Shown: one piece after another, positions 18,406-26,545 of the stretch
How positions within the stretch are numbered: the stretch's first letter is position 1
Layout: each line of letters begins with the position of its first letter
Assembly (NCBI GenBank): GCA_900129595.1
Contig: FQWG01000008.1
Location: forward strand, 172,055-236,054
DNA: 64,000 nucleotides
DNA from: Flavobacterium frigidimaris
Lineage (GTDB): Bacteria > Bacteroidota > Bacteroidia > Flavobacteriales > Flavobacteriaceae
Direction: 5' to 3'
Translations under genes and position numbers: made by a program
Notes under the pieces: model-generated
The model's input: the letters and a program-made list of their open reading frames with translations, nothing else
What the model was told of the DNA's origin: nothing
Database searches by the model: none

Positions 18406-20160
18406 ATGAAAGCAAAAGCATTTGATACCGGATTATTCAAACGAATCTTAAAATATACTAAACCTTATAAGTGGCGCTATTATGGCGTTATTGTTTTTGC
18501 TGTGTCATTATCGATTTTTGCAGCACTTCGCCCTTATTTATTAAAACAAACGGTCGACGGCTATATCAAGACGCACGACAAGGAAGGTTTATTGATGTAC
18601 ATTGTATTAATGGGCGTGGTTCTTTTGTTTGAAGTTTTCTCTCAGTTTTATTTTGTGTATTGGGCCAACTGGCTGGGACAGGATATTGTAAAAGACATTA
18701 GAACTAAACTTTTTAAACACATTCTGAGTTTTAGAATGAAATATTTTGATTTGGTTCCGGTGGGACAATTGGTAACCAGATCTGTGTCAGACATTGAGTC
18801 GATTGCGCGTATTTTTAGTCAGGGTCTGTTTATGATTATCAGTGACTTGATGAAAATGCTTGTTGTACTGATTTTTATGTTTTATATGAACTGGAAACTG
18901 ACCTGGATTGTGGTCGTTGCTATGCCGATTCTGGTTTACATTACCCGAATATTCCAGCGTAAAATGCAGGTTGCTTTTGAGGAAGTACGTACGCAAATTG
19001 CCAACATGAACTCGTTTGTACAGGAACGTGTGACGGGAATGAAGATTGTACAGCTTTTTAACCGTGAAAAAATTGAAGCGGATAATTTTAAAGAAATCAA
19101 CAACAAACACAGGGTTGCCTGGATAAAAACAATTTTATACAACTCGATATTTTTTCCTATTGCTGATATTATTTCTTCAATTACATTGGGATTGGTTGTG
19201 GTCTATGGCGGATTTAAAATCCTGAATGGCGATCATTTTACCACTTTTGGGGATTTATTTTCTTACACGATGTTTATCGGAATGCTGTTTAACCCATTGC
19301 GTCAGATTGCGGATAAATTCAACGAGATGCAATTAGGAATGATTGCTGCCAATCGTGTTTTTGATATTATCGATACGCAGGACCATATTCAGGATACAGG
19401 AACGCTTGAAGCTCCGGTTTTTGAAGGAAGTATCGAATTTAAGGATGTCCATTTTAGTTATATCCCGGAAGAGGAAGTCATAAAAGGAATTGATTTATCA
19501 GTTGCTTCAGGGCAAACTATTGCAATTGTAGGTTCTACGGGAGCAGGAAAATCGACTATTATTAATTTACTGAATCGTTTTTACGAGATCAATAGCGGCA
19601 CAATTTTTATCGACGGTCATAATATCGAAAATTATACGCTTGCTTCGTTGCGAAAACAAATTGCTGTGGTTTTGCAGGACGTTTTTTTGTTTGCCGATAC
19701 GATTTATAACAATATCACTTTGCACAATCCGGAGATTACGCGTGAACATGTTTTGAATGCTGCCAAAAAAATTGGTGTTCACGATTTTATCATGAGTTTG
19801 CCGGATAATTATGATTTTGATGTAAAAGAACGCGGCGTGATGCTTTCGTCAGGACAGCGCCAGTTGATTGCCTTTTTGAGATCGTATGTAAGCAATCCGA
19901 GTATTTTGATTCTGGATGAAGCGACATCATCAATCGATACATATTCTGAAGAATTGATTCAGCGTGCTACAGAAACAATAACCAAAGGAAGAACTTCGAT
20001 TATCATAGCACACCGATTGGCTACAATTGTCAATGCAGATAAAATTGTAGTGATGGATAAAGGACTAATTGTAGAACAGGGAACACATCAGGAATTGCTC
20101 AATAAAGCCGACGGTTATTATAAAAACCTCTACGACTCTCAATTTTCTGTCGCCAATTAG
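18406..20160 (+). CDS. ABC transporter, fused permease and ATPase (MsbA-like exporter half)
   Basis: The 584-residue type I exporter half-transporter has six membrane helices in residues 20-310 and an ATPase from about 345. The ATPase has Walker A GSTGAGKS (376-383), a Q-loop AVVLQDVFLFADT, the signature LSSGQRQL (480-487), Walker B ILILDEATSSID and the H-switch histidine in IIIAHRL. It would work as a homodimer in the inner membrane. MsbA-type proteins flip lipid A core; relatives export drugs or lipids, and sequence alone does not separate them. Downstream is a promoter for the next gene, so this is probably the last gene of its unit. Confidence 0.92.
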   Translation: MKAKAFDTGLFKRILKYTKPYKWRYYGVIVFAVSLSIFAALRPYLLKQTVDGYIKTHDKEGLLMYIVLMGVVLLFEVFSQFYFVYWANWLGQDIVKDIRTKLFKHILSFRMKYFDLVPVGQLVTRSVSDIESIARIFSQGLFMIISDLMKMLVVLIFMFYMNWKLTWIVVVAMPILVYITRIFQRKMQVAFEEVRTQIANMNSFVQERVTGMKIVQLFNREKIEADNFKEINNKHRVAWIKTILYNSIFFPIADIISSITLGLVVVYGGFKILNGDHFTTFGDLFSYTMFIGMLFNPLRQIADKFNEMQLGMIAANRVFDIIDTQDHIQDTGTLEAPVFEGSIEFKDVHFSYIPEEEVIKGIDLSVASGQTIAIVGSTGAGKSTIINLLNRFYEINSGTIFIDGHNIENYTLASLRKQIAVVLQDVFLFADTIYNNITLHNPEITREHVLNAAKKIGVHDFIMSLPDNYDFDVKERGVMLSSGQRQLIAFLRSYVSNPSILILDEATSSIDTYSEELIQRATETITKGRTSIIIAHRLATIVNADKIVVMDKGLIVEQGTHQELLNKADGYYKNLYDSQFSVAN

Positions 20161-20245
20161 ATTTTCAAATGCTAAAAAAGTTCTTAAAAAAGTTAAATAA
20201 GCGTTATAGGAATCATAAATGTAAGATCTGAGCGAAATTATATAA

Positions 20246-20275
20246 TTGTTATGCTTTTTGAATTATTTATCTTTG
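20246..20275 (+). promoter_or_regulatory. Predicted promoter of the NUMOD4-type gene
   Basis: TTG (20246-20248), 19 bases, then TATCTTTG (20268-20275) is a full consensus match. It overlaps the region between an upstream TTG and the first ATG at 20291 and shows that the ATG is the real start. Confidence 0.75.
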
Positions 20276-20290
20276 AGAGACAAAATTCAA

Positions 20291-20887
20291 ATGCAAAAGA
20301 AAATGCCACAAAATAGATTTTATCCAAACGAAGAATTCAAAGAAATAGAAATAAACGCCTCATTACAACTCAGATATGCAATTTCAAACAAAGGCCGACT
20401 AATAAGCTTTACAGATGAAATTCAAAGCGGACGCCTATTAAAAGGCGGCTTAAGTGACGGATATCCGACTTTTAGGTTTAAAGTTAAAAACGATGACAAA
20501 ATCGTTAATAAATATCTCTTCTTATATAAATTAGTTGCCCATTATTTCATTCCCAAAACTTCAGAAGAACAAACTTATGTACTTCATTTAGATTACAACC
20601 GAAGTAATGATGATGTAAACAATTTACGTTGGGCAACAAAAGCCGAAATGATGGCGCACAGTCGTAAAAGTCCGCGCGTTATTCAGGCAAAAAAGAACCT
20701 GATCGAACACAACTTAAAAGCTGACGGAAGAAAATTGACCACTACAAAAGTGATGTTAATCAAGAAAATCCTGGCAAGACCGGAACAAAAAACGCGTCTG
20801 AAAATGATCGCCAAACAATTTGGTGTGAGCGAAATGCAGATCAGACGAATTGCCAGCGGCGAAAACTGGGGACATATTAAGGTTTAG
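20291..20887 (+). CDS. NUMOD4 / HNH-like homing-endonuclease-related protein
   Basis: The 198-residue basic protein carries a NUMOD4-like N-terminus (EEFKEIEI, then YAISNKGRLISF) and an HNH-like core VLHLDYNRSNDDVNNLRWAT. A C-terminal helix-turn-helix segment follows (MIAKQFGVSEMQIRRIASG), as in NUMOD-type DNA-binding parts of homing endonucleases. The HNH histidines are only partly conserved, with HLD where an active enzyme would often have VDH, so activity is uncertain. I set the start at ATG 20291 because an excellent promoter overlaps the earlier TTG; ATG 20303 is also possible. It is not inside an intron or intein. Confidence 0.75.
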   Translation: MQKKMPQNRFYPNEEFKEIEINASLQLRYAISNKGRLISFTDEIQSGRLLKGGLSDGYPTFRFKVKNDDKIVNKYLFLYKLVAHYFIPKTSEEQTYVLHLDYNRSNDDVNNLRWATKAEMMAHSRKSPRVIQAKKNLIEHNLKADGRKLTTTKVMLIKKILARPEQKTRLKMIAKQFGVSEMQIRRIASGENWGHIKV

Positions 20888-20907
20888 CTTATTTACGGTT
20901 AGATGAT

Positions 20908-20966
20908 AAAGTAAAATGTGAAATGGAAATCCAAATTGGGTTTCATCTCACATTTTACTTTTTTTA
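20908..20966 (+). terminator. Terminator of the NUMOD4-type gene
   Basis: A perfect 14-bp stem (20908-20921 with 20948-20961), extendable with mismatches, is followed by a T-run. The arms consist of the word AAAATGTGAAA that continues into the array downstream. Confidence 0.75.
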
Positions 20967-21016
20967 TTTCACATTTCTTAGTTACATTTCACATTTTACA
21001 CTGAACATTTTACATA
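20967..21016 (+). repeat. ACATTTC/ACATTTT array before lpdA
   Basis: Degenerate copies of TTCACATTT or TTTACA (TTTCACATTTC, TTACATTTCACATTTTACA, GAACATTTTACA) continue from the terminator toward lpdA. Confidence 0.65.
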
Positions 21017-21043
21017 TCTAAAGTGTTTTTTAAAATAATTCCT

Positions 21044-21051
21044 TAAATTCG
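21044..21051 (+). promoter_or_regulatory. Possible variant -7 element of lpdA
   Basis: TAAATTCG differs from TAnnTTTG by one base and lies 87 bases before lpdA. The same octamer precedes the genes at 34891 and 62293. No TTG stands at the expected distance. Confidence 0.3.
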
Positions 21052-21137
21052 CAATCACAAATAACAAAAGAATAAATCGAAAAATGAGTTTCGGAATTAA
21101 ACTTCGTTTTCGGTAATAAATACTAAAAACCAAAAAA

Positions 21138-22526
21138 ATGAAATACGACATTATTGTTTTAGGAAGTGGTCCTGGCGGATATGTAACAGCTATTAGAGCT
21201 TCACAATTAGGCTTTAAAGTAGCTGTAGTTGAAAAAGAAAACTTAGGGGGTGTATGTTTAAACTGGGGGTGTATCCCAACAAAAGCATTACTAAAATCAG
21301 CTCAGGTTTTTGATTACTTAAAACACGCTTCTGACTACGGATTGAAGGTTTCTGAATTTGATAAAGATTTCCCTGCAGTAGTTCAACGCAGCCGTAACGT
21401 TGCTGACGGAATGAGCAAAGGAGTTCAGTTCTTAATGAAAAAGAACAAAATTGACGTTATCGAAGGTTTTGGAAAACTAAAACCAGGAAAAAAACTTGAC
21501 GTTACAGACAAAGACAATAAAGTTACTGAATATAGCGCTGATCACATTATCATCGCAACCGGAGCTCGCTCTCGTGAGTTACCAAACTTACCTCAAGACG
21601 GAGTAAAAGTAATTGGATACCGTCAGGCAATGACATTACCAACACAGCCAAAATCTATGATTATCGTAGGTTCAGGAGCAATTGGAGTTGAATTTGCACA
21701 CTTTTACAACTCAATGGGAACTGAAGTTACTATTGTAGAATTTATGCCAAATATCGTTCCTGTTGAAGATGAGGATATCTCTAAACAAATGGAACGTTCT
21801 ATGAAAAAAGCGGGAGTAAAAATTATGACCAACTCTTCTGTTGAGAAAATTGATACTACCGGAACTGGTGTAAAAGCCACTGTAAAAACGGCTAAAGGCG
21901 AAGAAATCCTTGAAGCTGACATTGTACTTTCGGCAGTTGGAATTAAAACGAATATCGAAAACATAGGTTTAGAAGAGGTTGGAATCGCTGTTGACAGAGA
22001 TAAAATCTTAGTAAACGCTTACAACGCCACTAACATTCCTGGTTACTATGCTATTGGAGACATTACTCCGGGTCAGGCTTTGGCTCACGTAGCATCTGCT
22101 GAAGGAATTAACTGTGTAGAGAAAATTGCAGGTTTACACGTAGACCCAATCGATTACGGAAACGTTCCTGGTTGTACCTATGCAACTCCTGAAATCGCTT
22201 CTGTAGGTTTAACAGAAAAACAAGCTAAAGAAAAAGGATACGAACTAAAAATTGGTAAGTTCCCATTCTCAGCTTCCGGAAAAGCAAAAGCTGCCGGTGC
22301 TGCTGACGGATTCGTAAAAGTAATCTTTGATGCGAAATATGGAGAATGGTTAGGATGCCACATGATTGGTGCCGGTGTTACAGATATGATTGCTGAGGCA
22401 GTTGTAGCGCGTAAACTTGAAACTACAGGTCATGAAATCCTTAAATCGATTCACCCTCACCCAACAATGAGCGAGGCTGTTATGGAAGCTGTGGCTGATG
22501 CTTACGGCGAAGTAATTCACTTGTAA
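21138..22526 (+). CDS. lpdA: Dihydrolipoyl dehydrogenase
   Basis: The 462-residue flavoprotein reoxidises the lipoyl groups of pyruvate and 2-oxoglutarate dehydrogenase complexes. It shows the FAD-binding GSGPGGY near residue 9 and the redox disulfide Cys40/Cys45 in GGVCLNWGCIPTKA. An NAD-binding IIVGSGAIGVEFA and the second FAD motif YYAIGDITPG follow, then the interface HPHPTMSE (439-446) that supplies the catalytic base. Length is standard. It is monocistronic and not next to E1/E2 genes. A terminator hairpin follows. Confidence 0.96.
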   Translation: MKYDIIVLGSGPGGYVTAIRASQLGFKVAVVEKENLGGVCLNWGCIPTKALLKSAQVFDYLKHASDYGLKVSEFDKDFPAVVQRSRNVADGMSKGVQFLMKKNKIDVIEGFGKLKPGKKLDVTDKDNKVTEYSADHIIIATGARSRELPNLPQDGVKVIGYRQAMTLPTQPKSMIIVGSGAIGVEFAHFYNSMGTEVTIVEFMPNIVPVEDEDISKQMERSMKKAGVKIMTNSSVEKIDTTGTGVKATVKTAKGEEILEADIVLSAVGIKTNIENIGLEEVGIAVDRDKILVNAYNATNIPGYYAIGDITPGQALAHVASAEGINCVEKIAGLHVDPIDYGNVPGCTYATPEIASVGLTEKQAKEKGYELKIGKFPFSASGKAKAAGAADGFVKVIFDAKYGEWLGCHMIGAGVTDMIAEAVVARKLETTGHEILKSIHPHPTMSEAVMEAVADAYGEVIHL

Positions 22527-22564
22527 TACCAAACCGTTTTACGGTTACATATAATTTTCAATTC

Positions 22565-22600
22565 AAAAATCCGATTTGCGAAAGCAAGTCGGATTTTTTT
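22565..22600 (+). terminator. lpdA terminator, AAATCCGA family
   Basis: A 15-bp stem (22565-22579 with 22584-22598), complete if one G-U pair is allowed, has a GAAA loop and ends in a T-run. Related hairpins follow three of the next genes (24479, 25182, 26099). Confidence 0.9.
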
Positions 22601-22669
22601 ATGTCTCTATTTTTCAAATCTGCAAAAAACTGAGATCAGTAGAATTTATCATTATTTAAAAGTCAATTA

Positions 22670-22703
22670 TTGTAATAAAAAAGCCTCAAAAAACATATCT
22701 TTG
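22670..22703 (+). promoter_or_regulatory. Predicted promoter of the four-helix membrane protein gene
   Basis: TTG (22670-22672), 23 bases, then TATCTTTG (22696-22703). It lies 37 bases before the ATG at 22741. Confidence 0.6.
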
Positions 22704-22740
22704 TATTCAATATTAATGTTTTACTATTTTTTATTTTCTT

Positions 22741-23301
22741 ATGAAAAATCTTATTTTGAAGAACCTCAACGGAAGAAAAATTATTATTCTCTTTATTTTC
22801 ACCAATATCATTTATTCATTTATGATGCTGATAACAATTCCAAAAGTAATGGATTATGCCGGAGGAATGAAAATATTAGACATTATACCCAACGGTTACA
22901 ATTTTGAATATGTCAACTCTTTACTACATGCCTTAGGTTCGAAAGGAAGACATGCGTATTTATACTGCCAGTTACCAATAGATATGATATATCCTTTATT
23001 TTTTGGAGTGACTTATTCGCTAATTACAGCCTACATTCTCAATAAACTCAATACACTAGAAACACATTTATTCTACCTCTGCTACGTACCTCTTTTATCC
23101 GGACTTTGCGACTATCTCGAAAACATTGGTATAATTACGATATTGAATCGCTATCCTGAAAACTCTATTATTTCAGCACAGCTTACCAGTATTTTTTCTG
23201 TTGCAAAAAGTATTTTTACGATTACATCTTTTATCATCCTGACACTCTTATTGAGTGTATTCGTAATAAAGTTCTTTCTTAAAAAGAAAACATCTACTTA
23301 A
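22741..23301 (+). CDS. Membrane protein of unknown function
   Basis: This 186-residue protein has four predicted membrane helices (about 12-33, 80-100, 107-125 and 152-178), with a loop between the first two that carries YCQLPIDMIYPLFFG. The segment SGLCDYLENIGI in the third helix region is distinctive. I recall similar four-helix proteins with an acidic D-x-x-E pair in this position, but cannot name the family. It has its own promoter. The gap after it (23302-23515) shows no gene. Confidence 0.75.
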   Translation: MKNLILKNLNGRKIIILFIFTNIIYSFMMLITIPKVMDYAGGMKILDIIPNGYNFEYVNSLLHALGSKGRHAYLYCQLPIDMIYPLFFGVTYSLITAYILNKLNTLETHLFYLCYVPLLSGLCDYLENIGIITILNRYPENSIISAQLTSIFSVAKSIFTITSFIILTLLLSVFVIKFFLKKKTST

Positions 23302-23515
23302 ATAAACATCATTCGAACTTCATCCTATTCAAAAATTAAACTTGCGAAAACGGATTCCTTTTTTTCTATCCTATTTTCTTAATATTTAACCTTATTCTAT
23401 TAGTAAATTGACTTTTGGCAGGCTTTTATCCGCACTACTATTCTTATTTTTATTTTCGTTATAAAAAGCCCAAAAGCTTATTAAACAACTTTTTTAATTT
23501 AACAAAGATAATAAA

Positions 23516-24421
23516 ATGAGAAAAAAAATGATGTTTGCCGCATTCGCATTAAGCATTGTGGTCGTGTCTTGTTCAAATGACAACGAAACTACACCAACTC
23601 CAGACCCAACAGCAGAATCTAAATTTCTAACTACAACAATTGACAATTTTTCGGATACAAATGTGTACAGCAGTATTACCTATAATGCTGATATGAGTTT
23701 CAAAAACTACACCTATTATCAGAAAGGTTCAAAAGCAGGAACCCCAATTGTAACAACTTTACAATATAGCAACGATGTTCCTACAGCAATTATAACAGGT
23801 GTAAGAGCTGACGGAACAGATGGAACGGTTTTATACGAATTAAAAAGTAATACTGAAGGACAGGTTGTAAAAGTGATACAGAAAAAAAATCTGCAGAACA
23901 ACAGAATATCTGATTCCTTGTTTTATAACGACAAAAAGTATCTAACAGAAATTCATCATTATAACAAAACTGATATCGATGACACAGAACGACTGACAGG
24001 TATCGAAAAATTTACCTGGGACAATCAAAATCTGGTAAAAGTAGAAGAAGAGTTCTGGCAGCTGGGTGTAAAACTTGCACAGAATTACGTAACCACTTAT
24101 ACTTATGATGATAAAGTAAACCCGCACAAAACGATGCCCAAAATAGCCTGTTTATACAACCAGATGGCAAGCGGTCCCTATTTATACGGAAAGTTACCGT
24201 ATTATGCTTACCTCTCTCAAAATAATCCGCTTGAAATAGTAAATACTTACTATTCATTTGAGCCAGGAACCGGAATGACAGGCAGCGCCGCAAAGCAAAC
24301 TTACACCTATACTTATGCCGAAGATGACTATCCTATAACACAACGCTACGAATACATCCCAATGGGAAGCACTAATCCTGTAGAAATTGTAACACTAAAA
24401 TATTCATACATTAGAAAATAA
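23516..24421 (+). CDS. Surface-type lipoprotein of unknown function
   Basis: The 301-residue protein has a lipoprotein signal (VVSC, Cys19). The residues SNDNE right after the cysteine resemble the Bacteroidetes surface-export signal, followed by a TPTPDPT linker. The rest is rich in beta-type segments with repeated Tyr-containing strands (ITYNADMSFKNYTYY, TYTYDDKVNP, TYTYTYAEDDYP). This resembles DUF4595 or YD-repeat-like lipoproteins of Bacteroidetes. No catalytic motif is seen. Confidence 0.8.
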   Translation: MRKKMMFAAFALSIVVVSCSNDNETTPTPDPTAESKFLTTTIDNFSDTNVYSSITYNADMSFKNYTYYQKGSKAGTPIVTTLQYSNDVPTAIITGVRADGTDGTVLYELKSNTEGQVVKVIQKKNLQNNRISDSLFYNDKKYLTEIHHYNKTDIDDTERLTGIEKFTWDNQNLVKVEEEFWQLGVKLAQNYVTTYTYDDKVNPHKTMPKIACLYNQMASGPYLYGKLPYYAYLSQNNPLEIVNTYYSFEPGTGMTGSAAKQTYTYTYAEDDYPITQRYEYIPMGSTNPVEIVTLKYSYIRK

Positions 24422-24431
24422 ACTTAAACGA

Positions 24432-24508
24432 GCCAGCAAATTTCTCTGGCAACGACAAGTGTTTATAGTTTTTTATTTCAAATCCGATTTGCTAAAAACA
24501 GGTCGGTT
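24432..24508 (+). terminator. Terminator region after the lipoprotein gene
   Basis: A GCCAG/CTGGC hairpin (24432-24450) precedes a hairpin of the AAATCCGA family (24479-24508), here with one T-T mismatch, that ends in eight T. Confidence 0.7.
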
Positions 24509-24628
24509 TTTTTTATGTCCTGCCGCAAATGGTAAATTAACACTGCCCTCAATTACACCATATTATTTATAAAAAAAACAGTAACCTTTAGATATCAAAC
24601 AAAAGAATGACTTACGATAATAAAATGA

Positions 24629-24636
24629 TATTTTTG
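24629..24636 (+). promoter_or_regulatory. Predicted -7 element of the TPM-domain gene
   Basis: TATTTTTG matches TAnnTTTG, 24 bases before the start codon. No TTG is found at the proper spacing. Confidence 0.4.
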
Positions 24637-24659
24637 TAGCACCCAAAATTTATTCTAAG

Positions 24660-25169
24660 ATGAAAAACCTACTGTTCATTATTACAATTTCTTTTCTTTT
24701 GCCAAGCACCTTTTTCGGTCAGTCAGACAAAAGCATTCCTGAAAATTCAGCAAATTCAAATGCTTTTTCAAAAGCATATAATTACCTTAACGATTTCGAA
24801 AAGATATTAACTCCAAGTCAAATTACAACTTTAAATACAACTCTAAAATCCTCTGAAGAGAAATCAGGCACTAAAATTATTGTTGTTACAACTTCTTCTA
24901 TAAAACCCTACGCAAGTGTTCCCGACTATTCTTATAATCTGAAAAACTATCTTTCTGAGAATTTAAAACTGACTCCTGCATTTTTAATTATATTAAGCAA
25001 AGAGTTGAGACAAATTCAGATTCAGAGCAGCTATGAAGCACGGAACAGACTAACTGAAGACGAAACCAGAAACATTATAAACAGTTTTGCAATTCCTGAA
25101 TTTAAAAAAGGTGATTATTATAAAGGGTTAGAAAATGCAGTAACGCAGATCATAAAAAAATTGGAATAA
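24660..25169 (+). CDS. TPM-domain (DUF477) exported protein
   Basis: The 169-residue product has a signal peptide (residues 4-21, TFFGQ). One TPM domain follows, with YLNDFEKILTPSQITTLN at its start, KIIVVTTSSIKPYASVPDYSYNL in the middle, and GDYYKGLENAV near the end. TPM domains occur in thylakoid or envelope proteins with reported phosphatase activity. In the usual membrane-bound form the domain is followed by a membrane helix; none is seen here, so a soluble periplasmic protein is expected. Confidence 0.85.
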   Translation: MKNLLFIITISFLLPSTFFGQSDKSIPENSANSNAFSKAYNYLNDFEKILTPSQITTLNTTLKSSEEKSGTKIIVVTTSSIKPYASVPDYSYNLKNYLSENLKLTPAFLIILSKELRQIQIQSSYEARNRLTEDETRNIINSFAIPEFKKGDYYKGLENAVTQIIKKLE

Positions 25170-25181
25170 TACTTTTGATCT

Positions 25182-25218
25182 AAATCCGATTTGCTTTCGC
25201 AAACCGGATTTTTTTTTG
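25182..25218 (+). terminator. Terminator of the TPM gene, AAATCCGA family
   Basis: A 13-bp stem (25182-25194 with 25199-25211) with one A-C mismatch, a TTTC loop and a T-run. Confidence 0.85.
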
Positions 25219-25341
25219 AGCTTACTGTAAAAAATCCTTAACTCCTTAAAACATTCATAAAATCAACCATTACTTTTTTTCCTTTCTTACAAAAAATTTA
25301 TATTTACGTAATAAGAAATAATTATTACTAAAATAGAAGTG

Positions 25342-26088
25342 ATGGAAAATACACCAATATTCTTTGCCGACGGAGAAAGCCCGAAAATGATTGACGCATT
25401 TAGAAAAGCGCAGGAAACTTTTAAATATTTCTGGAGAGAACTATCCTGGGAATACCGCAGAATCGTGCCCGCACTTGACGTGGCCTGCGTAAAATTGGCC
25501 TTTACCCAGGAAATAAACGGCAATACTGTTGTAGAACATATGTGGATCAATGATATCAATTTTGATGGCGAAAAAATAAAAGGCATCTTAGTAAACGATC
25601 CGGACGAATTAACCAATGTCACTAATAGCGAGTATGTCGAAATTCCGGCAAACCAAATTAGCGATTGGTTATTTGTAACACAGGACAAAACTTATGGCGG
25701 TTTTACGATACAATCAATGCGTTCAGAAATGAACGAAACTGAAAGAGAAGAACACGATGCCGCATGGGGTTTAAACTTTGGAGACTTCAATGATATTCTG
25801 GTTGCCTATGAACAAAAAGAAAAACCTGAAAACCTGACAGAGCATCCTATGAGCAGGAATATGAAAGAAAGCCTTGTTGATTTTGTTAAAGCAAATCCTA
25901 ATGAAATTACGGCTCAGGACGAATTTGGATATACGTTTTTGCACCGCGAAGCAATTGCAGGAAATAGCACAATTGTAGCGGTTTTATTAGAATCCGGCGC
26001 CGATAAAAATGCAAAAACGCACAACGGCAAAACAGCTTTAGATTTTGCAAAAGAACTCAAATGGGATCATCTAGTCCCGCTATTATAA
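25342..26088 (+). CDS. DUF2314 and ankyrin-repeat protein
   Basis: The 248-residue cytoplasmic protein has a DUF2314 domain in residues 1-165 (SWEYRRIVPALDVACVKLAF, EHMWINDINFDGEKIKGIL, VQ-type DKTYGGFT). Two ankyrin repeats follow at about 183-248 (EFGYTFLHREAIAGNSTIVA, then SGADKNAKTHNGKTALDFA). I start at ATG 25342; an overlapping GTG at 25339 gives only one more residue. DUF2314 and ankyrin proteins occur among bacterial immunity or scaffold proteins, but no toxin gene is adjacent. A terminator follows directly. Confidence 0.85.
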   Translation: MENTPIFFADGESPKMIDAFRKAQETFKYFWRELSWEYRRIVPALDVACVKLAFTQEINGNTVVEHMWINDINFDGEKIKGILVNDPDELTNVTNSEYVEIPANQISDWLFVTQDKTYGGFTIQSMRSEMNETEREEHDAAWGLNFGDFNDILVAYEQKEKPENLTEHPMSRNMKESLVDFVKANPNEITAQDEFGYTFLHREAIAGNSTIVAVLLESGADKNAKTHNGKTALDFAKELKWDHLVPLL

Positions 26089-26098
26089 GATATGATCT

Positions 26099-26134
26099 AA
26101 AAATCCGATTTATGAAAGTAAGTCGGATTTTGTT
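26099..26134 (+). terminator. Terminator of the DUF2314 gene, AAATCCGA family
   Basis: A 13-bp stem (26100-26112 with 26119-26131), complete with one G-U pair, then TTGTTT. The tract is weaker than in the sister hairpins. Confidence 0.75.
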
Positions 26135-26265
26135 TCTACACATTGAAATTGTTAATAAAATTACCGTTTGTCAGCTTATAATATGACAACATTCTAAACT
26201 ATTCGTTAGACATTTGATTCATTACAAATCATCCTGTTTTGAATTAACATTAGAAATGTGCAACA

Positions 26266-26454
26266 ATGAAAAATCTTAGAAAACTGAAAATTTATACAAA
26301 ATACAAAGCCGGACTTTACAGAGGCACACCAATTCCGGGAATACGACTTGAAGGCAAATGGCTTAACAAACTTGGCTTTAACCAAGGCCAGATGGTAACC
26401 ATACAACAAGAAGAACACAGGCTGATAATCACTGTTGATAAAGAACAAAACTGA
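26266..26454 (+). CDS. SymE-family type I toxin-like protein
   Basis: The 62-residue basic protein matches the SymE/AbrB-like pattern: RKLKIYTKYK at the start, IPGIRLEGKWLNKLGFNQG in the centre and VTIQQEEHRLIITV at the end. In E. coli, SymE is an SOS-induced protein limited by an antisense RNA, SymR; it affects RNA or nucleoid integrity. Here I found no clear antisense promoter and no SOS box, so control by an antisense RNA remains open. It stands alone between terminated genes. A housekeeping role of a SymE-like fold cannot be excluded. Confidence 0.8.
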   Translation: MKNLRKLKIYTKYKAGLYRGTPIPGIRLEGKWLNKLGFNQGQMVTIQQEEHRLIITVDKEQN

Positions 26455-26545
26455 CTATCGCAAATACGTGATCAAATTGTTTCATTTAATTTAAAAACAC
26501 GCCAAAACATATATTTTTATAACTTTATCCCTAAATAATAAAGTC

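Noticed and set aside
20246..20290. TTG-started N-terminal extension of the NUMOD4-type gene
   Set aside because: These bases are a full consensus promoter (TTG-N19-TATCTTTG), so the start is ATG 20291 or 20303.
22701..22907. A 68-codon frame overlapping the start of the four-helix membrane protein gene
   Set aside because: It begins at or before the likely transcription start and has no conserved pattern; the frame at 22741 has clear membrane helices.
26216..26236. Possible operator (TGATT, AATCA) upstream of the SymE-like gene
   Set aside because: The arms are only five bases and do not match an SOS box.
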